NCBI GenBank assembly: GCA_003991915.1
Contig: RQTK01000152.1
Coordinates: 38,714 to 102,713, forward strand
Length of the DNA: 64,000 bases
Direction of reading: 5' to 3'
Source of the DNA: Elysia chlorotica
Taxonomy: Eukaryota > Mollusca > Gastropoda > Plakobranchidae
Part shown: positions 44,850-57,058 of the stretch, in pieces
How the letters are laid out: every line of letters starts with the position of its first letter
Numbering within the stretch: position 1 is the first letter of the stretch
Notes under the pieces: generated by a model
What the model saw: the letters and a program-made list of their open reading frames with translations, nothing else
Told to the model about the DNA's origin: nothing
Database searches by the model: none
Translations under genes and position numbers: made by a program

Positions 44850-45140
44850 AAGTAATAGAGCGTTAGTGTCGTAATTGGGGGGTCCACGGTTCGAACCCCA
44901 AGCTTGGTTTAAAATGTTTTTTGTCCTACTTTGACTCTTTCTGGTTAGATAAGTGTCAATAGAATGTTACTGACTGAATCAAGAGCCCAGGACTTCCAAC
45001 ACTGTTTTTCGTTGCTTCTCTTTTTCGTTTATTTTTTGTAATCAGCACTGTTTCGTGAAAGGTATCACATACATTTTCAGACGTTAATCTCTGGGAATTT
45101 ACAAAATAGCCTTCATAGTGCTGACATTTAACGCTGAGGA
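44850..45140 (+). mobile_element. SINE with 'gtagagcgttg'-type head, degraded
   Basis: 'cactcaagtaatagagcgtt', 'ggtccacggttcgaacccca', then a diverged body with 'cagacgttaatctctggg' and 'tagtgctgacatttaacgc'. It contains an insertion after the head. Confidence 0.75.
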
Positions 45141-45149
45141 ATTAATGAA

Positions 45150-45442
45150 CAAATAAACAATTCCTCAACTGCGTAGTCTCAGGGTAGACATAGTTGACAC
45201 ATTGTACGACATTGAACACCAGACAGGTCTGTCCTCTGTTAATCCTCTGTTAATCCTGTCAGTGTTGGACTGTGCAGTCTCGTCCACTCCTTCAGATTGT
45301 CTGACCAACACTATGCTTGGCGTACGCGCTTTCTGTCTCATTCTGTTGCACCTTGCAGCGCCGTCTTGGCCTGACTGTTGGGACACATGATGTGGCCAAC
45401 CCATGCAAACTTGCTCCATTTCACCACCGCAGCCAAATTGTT
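45150..45442 (-). mobile_element. RTE-like LINE, C-terminal end of ORF2
   Basis: The minus strand, with one shift, reads SKFAWVGHIMCPNSQAKTAL, QGATE, RKRVRQA and CWSDNLKEWT. This is the well-known end of RTE-type ORF2 ('GH...KT.LQG...GRQ.K.W.DN.KEWT'). It is followed by LTEDRPVW and a stop. Only the last 90 or so codons remain; it is a 5'-truncated copy. Confidence 0.75.
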
Positions 45443-45444
45443 CG

Positions 45445-46875
45445 ACTGTATTATTTTCTCGGTGCACACTTTTCATTTTGTTTGCTCAATGGTCCTTCCA
45501 AAATTTCCTAGAAATCATTTGGCTGTCAATCTATTTGACTGGCTCTTTGCCTACCGTCTGTCTATATTTTTGTTTAATCTACTAACCTATTACCTCAATG
45601 TAAACTCCCCCAAATGTAGTGAATACTTTGATTATAATGCTAACTTGATTCCTACATGTAGATGTTTGTTTGTTTTGGCGGCATTGCCTGTTCTTTTTTA
45701 GAGAGTCTCGTTTAGAGCATAGCATTATTAATTATCGGAATATGGCGTTCTTGGGTATTTCGGTGATTACCCTTAGGTTTTTCTGTATCTGGGATAAGAA
45801 AAGTCTGTCGAATCAGTTGTTGAATCTTCTGTTTGGGCAATGGTCACTGCCGAGTCCCACATAACTGTAGTATAAAGACCTCTCTCTGTATACCTGTCTA
45901 TTTGTCTGTATTTCTCTATGACTCTCTGTTCTATCTCTCTGTGCCTCTTTGCCTTTTTTCTTTCTATCTCTCTATTATGGAACCCCACCTAGGTTTCAAC
46001 ACAAGCCTGGTACGTCGACTTACATCACTCTTGGCATTTCACTGTATATGACCAGAGACAATGGACAAACTTGTGGATTGTTTGGTCAGTGAGCCAAGGT
46101 CAGCTCGACACTCCCTATACCCTAGAGCGACTTCAAAACACATTCCTACAGTCGGCCCTCCTTCTTGCTCTTCGTTGAACATAATTCCTCCTACTCAATC
46201 TGGAACCCAAGAATTATCAAGGTCACTCCAGCCCCCGTCCTTAGGAAAGCCTATCATTTTGTTTTGTTAACCTCGTATTATATTAATGTAGGAAACGACT
46301 TAAAAATATAATTATATATAAAAGATATGCCAAAATATAAAATAATGTAAAATGCGAAGTTTTGTGCAATTACCTTATTATTTCAGGTGCTCATAAGAAA
46401 AATAATACTGTTGGGCGAATTTCATTTTGGCTCTTCTCTTTTCTCAATATGTTTTATGGCCTAATTTGCATATGAGCATTAAAAATTCCTCATGATTAGA
46501 ATTTATTCCAAAAAATTGCCTAAAACTAAACTAAAATACAAAAAAAAAAAAGGCAATAAGGTTTGCGAAAAAAGAAACGCCAGGCAAAAAGAGAGCAGGA
46601 AAGGTAAACGAAAAGAGAGGCGAGTCCACATAAATAGATCTATCTGGCTGGATAACAGCTCCACCTGCTATACTGCAAATGTTGGGATCTACACGAAGTC
46701 AATGAATGACATAACCGTGTCCCTCAGTCCCACAGTTTTCTGACTACTTTTTTCTTCCTAGATCTAGAATTGAGCTATAAATAGACGCCGTTTCCGATTT
46801 ATGTTATCCGTTTTTTTTTTCGCTGTCGTCCCCTTTATCGCAAGATCTCTGATATCATGCCAACTCCGCCATTAC
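45445..46875. other. No gene seen
   Basis: Short overlapping frames without motifs. 45900-45980 is CT-rich. No splice pair was accepted. Confidence 0.4.
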
Positions 46876-46879
46876 TGGA

Positions 46880-47138
46880 GGGCGAACTGACTCAAGACGT
46901 ACAGCGTTGGTCTCCAGATTAGAAGGTCCGCGGTTCGAACCCCACGATTGGTCAATGATTTATTTGTCCGATTTCCTCCTCTGTAACTGGTTGGGTCGGT
47001 TTCAGAATAATGCAAACAGCTGAGACAAAGTCATGTTATCCCCAGACTGTCTCTCTGTGGCAGCACCTAAACTTGTCAGACGTTAGTGTTGGGGCATGTC
47101 CACAATATAGCCTATATAGTGCTGACGTTTAGCACCAA
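46880..47138 (+). mobile_element. SINE with 'gcgttggtctccagat'-type head, near full length
   Basis: 'ctcaagacgtacagcgttgg', 'ggtccgcggttcgaacccca', 'aactggttgggtcggtttca', and body to 'gcctatatagtgctgacg'. A separate tail piece of the family ('tgttggacgttaaaccaacc') is at 47210-47230. Confidence 0.85.
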
Positions 47139-47744
47139 AAATAACAAAACAATAAACCGCCTGCCGTACTTACCAACTCACCCCCCCTTTCCACTAGTGC
47201 TGCTGTTGGACGTTAAACCAACCCAACCCCCCAATCCCATCCCCTCTCCCTTACCCCCCCCTTACTGGACAGCTCCGAGTAACGTTAATGGCTCTAACCA
47301 GATACGACAAGGTCCAACAAGTTGGTCAAGCCAGAGCTTCTTATTATAGGGGGTACTCTAATTGGTCACTCTCTCGTCATCCTGCAACTATGGCGATCTT
47401 GACCTTTTCACATTGCTTAGTACAATGTCTACTTCCTTGAGTGCAATATTTTGGGGAATAGTAGAAAAATTAATTATAAAAGGTAAAAACTGTGTTTTTT
47501 TTTTCAAATGGAAGGTGTATAGCTTATTACAAAGAGGAGCTAGCACGAAAGCAAAACGCACAAAATGTGTTCGGCGTATAGGAAAAGGTTAATTCATTAT
47601 GTACAGGCTAAAAATTGGACTCCATGATTGTAGCAATTTCCAACACAATCTTGAGAGGATTAAAAGCTCTCAAAGGTTACTGCGTCCATATACTTCGCGG
47701 TTGACATGTCGGTGAATCACATGTGTATGGCTTCAAAACCGTGA

Positions 47745-48105
47745 CAAATGCATATTGGTCGCAAAAGTCCACAAATGTTCACGACACCAAAATCTCCACA
47801 AATGCCCCGAACACTAAAACCGTCACAAATGCCAGTGGTTTCAAAACTATATCAAATGCCAATGAGATCAAACCACCACAGAAGTACATGGGGTCAAAAG
47901 CGCTGCAAATGCCCATGACATCAAAATCGCTGCAAATGTCCATGGGTTGAAAACAGCTTCGAATGCCCATGAGTTTAATACCTCTACAAATGCCCATGGG
48001 TTTAATACCTCTACAAATGCTCATGGAATCCAAATGGCCAGAAATGCACCTGGCTTCAAAACGCTACAAATGCCCATGGTTCGCAAACTGCTGCCATTGT
48101 GGGCA
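47745..48105. repeat. 27-bp minisatellite, about 13 diverged units
   Basis: Units of the form 'acaaatgcccatgggtttaa' plus 'tacctct'. Because 27 is a multiple of three, several frames on both strands stay open with nine-residue repeats. Confidence 0.85.
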
Positions 48106-48249
48106 CATTCGTTTAAAACCGCCACAAGCACTCTCAAGGTACAGCACCGCCTTACGTAAAGAAGACTGTTAACCGCTGTTAAGTCATAAGATGATTATAG
48201 ACCAGGTGAGTGCCATAGCGAGTGGGTTGACGTAATCAGTTGTTATACT

Positions 48250-48366
48250 GGTGAACTTGTTTCAACGCTCAAGTCAGTTTTTCACTCTCTTCCTGTGTAT
48301 CTCTCAAATTCCATTCCCCCTTTCTCCTCCGCCTCTCTCTCTATCTAATTTCTCTCTTTTTATTTT

Positions 48367-48409
<43 letters not shown>

Positions 48410-49130
48410 CTCTCTCTCTCTTTTCTTTCCTTCTCTTCATGTCTCTCTCTTTCTCTCTATCTTCCTGTATATCTCTCTACTTTGATATCCTCCCCTTTTC
48501 CCCTCTCTTACTCTTTCTGGCTATCTCTATCTCTCTTCCCCTTTACAGTTGTATATCTCAACTCCATCTTTACCTCCGCCTCTCTATCTCTCTTTAAATA
48601 TATGTAGTAATGTATTCCCATTACTGGCTATATCCCCTCACTCTATTATCTACATTATCTATCTCTCTATCACCAATCTATATGTCTCTACGTTCTACAG
48701 GAGACCAGTTCTGCTTGAAATGTATACAAATTGTATGACATTAATTTTGTCTTGGCACCCATCGATAATATAGGCTACATAGCGCTGACGTTTAACGTAA
48801 AAACCCCAACCATCTCTCTACCGTTTATATCTATTTCATTCTCTCCGCCCCTAAACCTCCCGAATTTTGCCTATGATAATCTCTCTACTGGCCTCTTTAT
48901 CTTTCACCCCAAACTCTCTCAGTCTCTCTCTCCCTCTATCTTCCCCTCTCTGCCTGTCTGTCTGTCTCTCTCTTTCTCTCTTTCCCTCTCTCTCACTCTC
49001 CCTCCCTCCCTCCCTCACCCCCCCCCCCTCTCTGTTCTTTCTCCCCTTTTCTCTAGCGCTTCTCCCTCTCCCTCTTTCTCCTACTCCCTCTCGTTCTTTA
49101 CTTTTCCCTTTCATTTTCTCTATCTCCTAG
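48250..49130. repeat. CT-rich low-complexity region with a SINE tail scrap at 48768-48806
   Basis: TCTCTC runs of varying purity. 'tataggctacatagcgctga' followed by 'cgtttaacg' marks a short plus-strand SINE remnant. No gene. Confidence 0.7.
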
Positions 49131-49178
49131 TTTTTATCTTCTTTTTCTTCTTCATCTTCTTTTTTTTTTTCCTCTTCT

Positions 49179-49184
<6 letters not shown>

Positions 49185-49210
<26 letters not shown>

Positions 49211-49280
49211 TTCTTCTTCTTCTTCTTCTTCTTCTTCTTCTTCTTCTTCTTCTTCTTCTTCTTCTTCTTCTTCTTCTTCT
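49185..49280. repeat. (CTT)n microsatellite running into the assembly gap
   Basis: Pure CTT units up to the first n. Confidence 0.95.
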
Positions 49281-49345
49281 NNNNNNNNNNNNNNNNNNNN
49301 NNNNNNNNNNNNNNNNNNNNNNNNNNNNNNNNNNNNNNNNNNNNN
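49281..49345. other. Assembly gap, 65 n, followed by a poly-G run
   Basis: Undetermined bases between (CTT)n and twelve G. The true length is unknown. Confidence 0.99.
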
Positions 49346-49499
49346 GGGGGGGGGGGGCGTGAGTTTGTTTTTATGGAACGCCGATACGGCTATAATACAT
49401 ATTGTCTATAATTTTAATGCAAATGAAATTTCAGAAAACGGGAAAAAAGATGAATTAACGATATTTAAATACTAAATGGGAATGTTAATTTTTTAATGT

Positions 49500-49761
49500 G
49501 ATATGAAGAAAGAGAGAGAAAGAGAGGGAGAGAGAGATGGGGTAGAGAGAGAGAGAGAGGGGTGGAAAAAGAGCTTTACATCTAATCTTTCTGTGAGGGA
49601 GAGTAACATTAAATGGGAGGTGTACGCAAAGAGAGAAAAAGAAAGAAAGTGAAGAAAGAGAGAAAGAAAGAGAGAAGGTGAGAGCGAGAGAGAGAAAGAG
49701 AGGCATACATGAATATAAAGACAGGTTGAGAGAGAGGGGAAGAGGGGAGAGAGAGAGAGAC

Positions 49762-49815
<54 letters not shown>
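49500..49815. repeat. GA-rich microsatellite region
   Basis: AGAGAG runs with islands of unique sequence; continues less purely to 50000. Long Ser/Leu-rich antisense frames are artefacts. Confidence 0.9.
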
Positions 49816-49818
<3 letters not shown>

Positions 49819-50019
49819 TAATGGTGCTATAACATAGAGAGATGCATAAAGGCAGAAATAGACATTGAGAGAGAGATAGAGAGAGAGTCAGAGACATACA
49901 GACAGACATAGAGAGACAGACATACAGACATACAGATAGCAACATAGACACAGAGACAGAGATACAGAGAGACACACCCAGAGGGACAGAGAGGCAGAGA
50001 GTGGTCAGTGGGGAACAGC

Positions 50020-50980
50020 TGACGCTCCGCAAGGCATTATGGGAAGACACTGGTGGTTTAAAAGGGGACACACCTCCGCTTTCCTTGTATCTGATTGGCC
50101 GGCGCTATCAAGGTAGGAACTTTTCATTAGGATTGTAGCCTTCGACTCGCCAAGGCGTAGCGTGAAGCGGGTGTTAGTTAATAAGTTAGTAAGTTAGTCT
50201 CGTACATGCATTATTATCGACAACCCCATCGTAATAATTATAATCAACTGTGTTAATTTTGTTTTGTTTAAAACCATGTAAAAACAGCGACAATTTCTTT
50301 TTTTTTATGTTTAAGATCAAGATCATTCTATGAAAATGTGGTTTTTCAACAACAACAAAATCCAGGATCTAAGATAAATTTCGTAAATTAAAACTTTAGA
50401 ATTTCGTCTTTTCCTTCTTCTCCCTTTTAAAATAATCATACCTCTAGAAATAGAGAAATCAAGAAATTTGTTTTCATTTTTGTTTTGTATCCGCGTTTTC
50501 TCTAAATAAGTGACGAAGAAAAGTTTAGATTTTCTAAAGTTTATGTTATAGTTCGTATTATGCTGTTTTGGTTGTGTTGGCGGTAGAAGTGCTGTTTCGG
50601 ATTTGTTGTTTAAATTCGTATCTCTTTTTTACTATCTATCAATTAATTTAATATAAAAAAAATAATTTGTTGATTATACAACTTATTGTTATATAAATTT
50701 ACTTTAAAAAAAAAAATAAACCTGCCCTTTTTTATGTGATTTTTTTTTCAAGCTTTATTTTTAAGATAGGATAAAAATTAATTTAACCACAAAATCTTTT
50801 TTAAAAAAAGTTCCACTTTAACCAATAAAAGTGTTATTAACATTCTCTGGAAAATGTTTATAGAATAATGCAGTTAACATCCATAGTAAACTTAGAAAAA
50901 AGAGTTAAATATTTGAGATGTGTTTACGCGGCTAGTGTCTCTTGGGCTTGAAAAAAAGTGATTGTATCTGACGACAGGAT
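50020..50980. other. No gene; GC-richer stretch with CCAAT-type element at 50085-50120
   Basis: 'gtatctgattggccggcgct' contains an inverted CCAAT box next to a GC-rich core, a promoter-like arrangement. No downstream exon was recognised. Confidence 0.25.
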
Positions 50981-50987
50981 CGCCGAG

Positions 50988-51240
50988 TGCGAGTTGGTTT
51001 AACGTCCAACATCAGCACTATATAGGCTATATTGTGGATGGACCCCCAGACTTATGTCTGACAATTTTATGGGCTGCCAGTCTGTCACACTTGAGACAGG
51101 GCGCAGATACCATGACTCCTATCTCAGCCGGTGACATTAAACTGACACCGACCAAACCAGTAGAGAGCGAAACCGCCAGGACCCGAACCACGGCCCTTTT
51201 GCGTCGGAAGCCGATGTTCTACCCCAGTCCACCGCGCTCT
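50988..51240 (-). mobile_element. SINE, near full length, minus strand
   Basis: 'gttggtttaacgtccaacat', 'actatataggctatattgtg', 'caggacccgaaccacggccc' and 'cggaagccgatgttctaccc'; head of the 'aacatcggcttccg' type. It has a small insertion after 'gggctgccag'. Confidence 0.9.
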
Positions 51241-51962
51241 CCCCCCCACCCACTATACTTACACCGTCGAGAAGAGTAGGATAAAGCCGTTCCTAGAGAG
51301 GAGCTCGAACCAGACCCCCTACTTTGTACGCCTGTTTGCTTTCAGCAGGTCGACAAAGTGTCTAAGAAACATGTATATTATGTCTGTTAAATACTTTTCT
51401 TGATGCAGAAATAATTTTTTCGTTTGTTTAATTTATTAAGCCTTGAATTAATTTACATGTTTTGGTGAATACGGGGATTACATATTATAGATCTATTTCA
51501 ATATTCCTAAAAATTCTTTAAAAAATAACATTAAACGTGGTATATAAAAACGGTTGCTCAGTGCCATTTCTTTGTTTTCAAAGAGGATTTATTAATAATA
51601 CGGCAAACCGTTTCCGCGGAAGATAATTAATTTTTCTGGACTTTGCGATTTCATCTTGTACGTGTACATCCAGCGTCGTGTGAGAGCTGTAGCGGAGGGG
51701 GAGGGAGGTAGGGAAAGAAAAGAGAGATAAGGAAAGGCGGAAAAGAGAGAATAACATTTTTGTAAACGGTAAAATGCGAATAAAAGATGCCTGGAAAAGC
51801 CCCCCCCCCCCCCCCTAAAGCCATAGGGAGAAGACGAAGAGAAAGAAAAGAGAGAAGAAAGGATAAGGCAAAAAGAAGAAAGAAAATATTTGGAATTGGA
51901 AATAAAATATTGGTATAGAAAAAAGACATAGGGAAAGAGAAGAGTGAATGAAGGAGAGGGAG

Positions 51963-51970
51963 AGAGAGAT

Positions 51971-52024
<54 letters not shown>
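51963..52024. repeat. (GA)n microsatellite
   Basis: Pure AG run in a purine-rich neighbourhood (51700-52090). Confidence 0.95.
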
Positions 52025-52027
<3 letters not shown>

Positions 52028-52240
52028 TGGGGAAGAGGGCACTGAGAATTAAAGAAAGGGTTCCAAAAGAGAAGAAATTACAGGAAAAAATGACCTGAAA
52101 AAGATACCCCGTCTTGCTTGACCAATCATCGAGGTCGAAGCTTGATAAACGGGCAGTCATTTGAGGGCTAGATCCCCAATGTCAAGGTCTCTCTACCTTA
52201 TACTTGCCAAGTTTGTCTGTCTCGGTCTGTGTCTCTATCA

Positions 52241-52384
<144 letters not shown>

Positions 52385-52571
52385 ATATATGTCTATCTTT
52401 GTCCCTCTATGTCTATACATCATACTCTCTTTCTTTCTCTCTTCCCCTATTCTTGGAATGCCCAAGATTCGAGTACTATTAAGTCTTACATCACCGGGTG
52501 GACGACTTCTAAATTACTACCTACAGCCACTTGGCATCCTCCTCTATACGACTGGTCTTTGACAATTATTT

Positions 52572-52835
52572 TGTCGCACTAGCTCAAGTGGTAGAGCGTT
52601 GGTCTTCAGATCGGAAGGTCCGCGGTTCAAGTACCACGATCGGTATAATAATTTTTTGTCCAGTTTCGTCCCCAACTGGTTTTGTCGGTGTCAGTATAAC
52701 GTGACCAGATGAGATAAGAGCACGGGTCTCCCCGACCTGTCTCGTGTGTGGCAGCACGTTAAATTATCAGACTTCAGCATTGGGGCCCGTCCACAATAAA
52801 ATTATAAACATCGCTGTGCTGACATTAGAAGTTAA
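52572..52835 (+). mobile_element. SINE with best-preserved tRNA-like head
   Basis: A box 'tagctcaagtggtagagcg' and B box 'cggttcaagtacc' are close to RNA polymerase III internal promoter consensus. The joining segment 'ttttttgtccagtttcgtcc' and the family body follow, to 'gtccacaataaaa'. Confidence 0.9.
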
Positions 52836-53519
52836 TCAAAAAATAAAACATGCATTCTATCAAATGTGTTTAAGAGGACAATAGTTATTCCAGTAAGTTT
52901 ACTATGTATTTACGCCACAGTGAATGTCCGAGGTCACATATTGCTCTGTTTTTCAGTCGCCTAAGTCAATCTCAGAGAGGCTTTGCGATCCATTGGACAA
53001 TGATCGGTGACATAATCATGTTCAGTTGTTCACTGGCTCCTTAAGTCTAGGGTAGAGCTAAAGATTTGACAATCGTTCAGAATCCACCATCTATCGTCTC
53101 CGATTTGCTAATTTCCCTTCGTCGCAGGGTCTTAAATGTTTTTATACATTGTTGCAGGCTGACCACTGATGCCATTATACTCTTCCTTTAAATCTATAGC
53201 TCCTTCCTTTTTTACCTTTTAACCCCTTTTTTAATTTCTTCCTTAATTTCATATTTCTATGTTGTCATTGGTAGTTTTCTTTTTTTTCACATTTTCATTG
53301 TTATGACATATAATTAACAGAGACAAACTACACCCACGTTTGTTGTTTGTTTTTTTAAATTAAATTACATGCATTCCAATCAATCAACAACTCTTAAAAA
53401 TAATTATTGTATGTGCATCTCTTACATACCATAAGTGCTGTTGTTCTTTAGGCTTTCGTATTTACACATTCCACTGCTAATTGTTCGAATAATGCATGGA
53501 GTAAATTAAGTTTAATGTC

Positions 53520-53685
53520 ATGTGGTACGGAACAATTTGGGCCAATTATGGCAAGCTAAGACAAGGGTCATGGTATTCCAGCACTGTTTCTTTGTGAAAA
53601 AAACGTAAAATTGTTAGACGTTAGACATTGGATCTGTTCATAATATAGCATTTATAATGCTGATGTTGGACGCTAAAAACAAAAT
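53520..53685 (+). mobile_element. SINE, body and 3' end, degraded
   Basis: 'gctaagacaagggtcatggt', 'gttagacgttagacattgga', 'gctgatgttggacgctaaaa'. Confidence 0.75.
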
Positions 53686-53689
53686 TACA

Positions 53690-54625
53690 AACATAGGCCG
53701 TTCATCTAGTCGGAGAATTTCTTAATATTTGAATAATTGCCTCAACAGCGTTTTTTAGGTGGATTAAATTTGCATTAACACAGGAGTAGAGTGTGGGTAT
53801 TTTCTAGGACAAGAGGAATGTGTTTTGTCTGGCATGGTTTTAAGGCGTTAACATTCTTTGTAAGATAATGTAGTAATTAGGCTTGGACCACATTTATCTT
53901 AATTAATTTACTTCTGATCCAAGTTTATCTTATCTCGGTACATGAATATGTGTAAAAGAACAACATGGTAGAAATATCTGACTTAACTCTTAAATGAGCT
54001 CTATAGTTCAAATTCTTTAGACTGACGTGTCAACTTACTGTCTTAATTAAAAAAAATTGTCACAGTTTACATGTGTCAAATTACTGCTTTAACAAAAAAA
54101 ATCTTTTCACAGTTAAAAAAAGGAAAAAAAGAAACATTTTACTAACTTCAGAAAAGATAACAACATGTATAAAAAAAGAACATAAGAACACTAAGTTGAA
54201 ATTTAAGACGCCCAAAAACAGTGGAGACAATTCTTAAGGTGTTAACTAAACTAAAGCGTCAGGAAAAGGTGTGAAGATTACGTTGCTTTAGTTGTTATCT
54301 GACCTATCTCGTTTTTTAAAGTCCTAAAAGATTTATTGCATTTTAGGAACTGATATGGGCTCCATACCAGGTGATGAGACTAGATTTATTGGTTTTTGCT
54401 GACCACCCTAGAGAAAACCAGGTGTCTAGAGTATCTTCATGAAAATAATGATATGGGCCACTTAACAGAAGATAGATATAGCTATTGGTTTAGTTACTAA
54501 CCATGCTAGCTGGAACTCATTGTCTAGTGTGGTTGCCGCAACCCAAACCAAACTAACTGAAACCTTAACCACATTTTGCGGTTGGACCTGGCGTGATGGT
54601 CTAGACAATGGTACCACGAGGTTGG
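53690..54625. other. No gene seen
   Basis: AT-rich sequence; 'ggcgtgatggtctagac' occurs at 54589 and again at 54841, flanking the SINE pair, so the insertion or a duplication copied its surroundings. Confidence 0.4.
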
Positions 54626-54629
54626 TTGG

Positions 54630-54662
54630 TTGGTTGGTTGGGTTTTAACGTCCAACATCAGC
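54630..54662 (-). mobile_element. SINE 3' end, left half of an inverted pair
   Basis: 'gggttttaacgtccaacatc' then 'agcaact', preceded by (GGTT)n. Confidence 0.7.
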
Positions 54663-54812
54663 AACTTAGTTTAATGTGACTGGCTAAGACAGAAGTCATG
54701 GTATCCCACCCTGTCTCGTGTGTGCCAACATAAAAATTGTCAGACGTAAGTCTTGGGGCCCGTCCACAATATAGCCTATGTAGTACTGCGGTTGGACTTT
54801 AAACGAACTCAA
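54663..54812 (+). mobile_element. SINE body and 3' end, right half of an inverted pair
   Basis: 'tagtttaatgtgactggcta', 'gacagaagtcatggtatccc', 'caatatagcctatgtagtac', 'ctttaaacgaactcaac'. Confidence 0.85.
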
Positions 54813-55021
54813 CAACAACACCTGCGTTGGACCTGGAGGTGGCGTGATGGTCTAGACATTGGTACTGCAAGGTTGGTACGGCATCACGATAGCTTACAAT
54901 AGTCGTCACATGCTTTGTGGTTTCTATAATTATGGTCATTATTTTTTTACGAGTTGTAAAATACCGCAACGTTTTACTATAAGCCCTAACTATACCCTCA
55001 AAGTTCATAGACCTTACAACC

Positions 55022-55160
55022 CGCGGCACGGAGTGGTTAAGCGGTAGAGCGTGGTTTTTAATTGTGACGTGCCCGGTTTGATCCCGTATGGGGCCTCGTT
55101 TTTCTCTACATGTCACGACGGTGCAAGTATAACCAGACCGGCTTAGATAGAAGTCCTGGG
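55022..55160 (+). mobile_element. tRNA-like SINE head of a third type
   Basis: 'ggagtggttaagcggtagag' (A box) and 'ggtttgatcccgta' (B box), then 'gtgcaagtataaccagaccg' and 'tagatagaagtcctgggg'. The body is cut by the palindromic element at 55165. Confidence 0.65.
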
Positions 55161-55164
55161 GTAT

Positions 55165-55259
55165 GATGCATAAATACGACGTAGCTTGCGTCTCGTCGTA
55201 AGGCTTCTTATTCCTATATTGTTACGACGAGACGTAAGCTGCGTCGTATTTGCGCATTC
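55165..55259. mobile_element. Palindromic MITE-like element, copy 3, best preserved
   Basis: Arms of 36 bp (55166-55201 and 55222-55257) pair at 32 positions around a 20-nt loop 'ggcttcttattcctatattg'. It sits within a SINE body. Confidence 0.8.
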
Positions 55260-55861
55260 CATCTAGAGCATCTTTGCTCTGTGCTATAGGACAACAAGTA
55301 CATTTCCCAGACATTAGTATTGTGACCAGTTTACGTTGCAGCCTTATTGCTGGCGTTGGGAGTTTAAAAAAACCGACAACCAACGAACCTCAAATTACCA
55401 TGCTAAGTGAATCAAACGACCGTCAACCCTAAAACATTTAAAAATTTCGGTGCTGATATTAAAATTGACCTTTAAGTATCAAAAAGATTTTATTAGGTTC
55501 CCACACGATAGAATTGTTAACTTAGCAGTTTAAAATGATGAAAGATTGAAATTAATTTCTTTTAAAAGATAACAAAGCTATAAAATGCGCATGTCGGAAA
55601 GATGTCTTTACAACAACAAAAAAAACCCACAAAAACAAAAAACAAAAAACATTAGAGACCTAAGTTTTCTTCCTTACTACATGTACTTTGTGAAACCCCC
55701 AAAGATACAGGGTCGTAAAAGCAACGCCTTAGTAAGTAAATAACCCGTCTTTAGTGGGAGCACCTCGTTACCCTACCGGGAGATTTAAAAAAATTTTTAA
55801 TTACTAAAATACGCACTTAACCGCTCTTTGGAGTAACGTGTTGGGGGAAGTAAAGTTGTTG

Positions 55862-56118
55862 TTGAGTTGTTGAGTTGGTTTAACGTCCAGCATCAGCACT
55901 ATATAAGCTATATTGTGAACGGGCCCCAAGACGGACGTCTGACAATTTTATATGCTGCCACACACGAGACAGATCGTGGATACCATGACTCATGTCTCAG
56001 CCGGTCACAATTTACTGACGCCGACGCAACCAATAGGGAACATAATCGTTAGGATTCGAACTCGGACCTTTTGCGTCGGAAGCCGATGTTATACCCCAGG
56101 ACCACCGCGCCTCCTGTG
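55862..56118 (-). mobile_element. SINE, near full length, minus strand
   Basis: 'ttggtttaacgtccagcatc', 'gaacgggccccaagacggac', 'ggaagccgatgttatacccc', 'aggaccaccgcgcc'; 'aacatcggcttccg' head type. Confidence 0.9.
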
Positions 56119-56119
56119 G

Positions 56120-56950
56120 GGGGAGTAAAGAGCTGAACGCGTCCTTAAATATGAGATCGAAAGTTTTAAAGATAAGTTCTACGCTACTACAACATTGTAC
56201 TTACGGTCCACAGACAAAAATAGTAGAAATATTCAATATAAAACCGAGTGTTCTCAGGCTTGTAAAAATGCGTATGTGTTTGTGTCTCTCTTTGTGGTAA
56301 ATTTCTAACAAGATGATCATTGGATGAGCCCGTCTTCAGATAGTGAAATTCAAAGGTTTTAAAATAAGTTCCACGCTACTACACGCTACTACACCATTGT
56401 ACTTACAATCCACATACAATTAATATGGTAGAAGCATTCAATCGAAAACCGAGTTTTCAGAGCCTTGTCAAAATGCGTATGTGTTTGTGTCTCTCTTTGT
56501 GGGAAATTTTTTACAAGCTGACCGTCGGGTGGAAAAGACCTTGACTTTTTCTTTTGTCGCGGTGTCCATGTTTTGGAATTTCTCAGGGGCCCACAAAAAT
56601 TACTATGAGACAAAACACCATGCTCGAAGTCAAAACAAGGGATAAAAGCGGCGCGACCTCTACGTGGGCTATTGAGTGGGACCTTCGCCTTCCGTGACAA
56701 AAAGCCTTGGTTCAGATCCCGTTTTTGTTGTTCCTTTTACCGTTAACTGGGGTGGATGGCCCGGCCTAAATTAATTCTGTTGGCTGAAGGGCACCATGTC
56801 TGTACCGCGTATTTGAAAGGCTGGAACAGTTCTCTGTTGTCCTATACGTTCTGTTTGTGCTTGTAGAAAAACCTCTAAAACACAAATACAATAGACGTGT
56901 TTTTGTCTGATTTCTTTTTCTCTATTTTCTATACACCTCTTTAACACATT
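56120..56950. other. No gene; diverged local duplication
   Basis: 56150-56330 and 56340-56520 share 'aagataagttccacgctact'-like, 'gtgttctcag'-like and 'aaaatgcgtatgtgtttgtg' blocks, a tandem duplication of about 190 bp. Confidence 0.6.
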
Positions 56951-57009
56951 GTATCTTCCTTGCCCCTATCCCCTCTTCTTCTCTCCCCCCTCTTATGCCC
57001 TTGTCTCTC

Positions 57010-57012
57010 TCT

Positions 57013-57050
<38 letters not shown>
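57010..57050. repeat. (CT)n microsatellite acting as a possible polypyrimidine tract
   Basis: CT run ending 'ctcccacag' at the border of the candidate exon. Confidence 0.9.
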
Positions 57051-57054
<4 letters not shown>

Positions 57055-57058
57055 ACAG

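Noticed and set aside
52572..52640. A tRNA gene, from the good A and B boxes
   Set aside because: No cloverleaf acceptor stem; the sequence continues into the shared SINE body.
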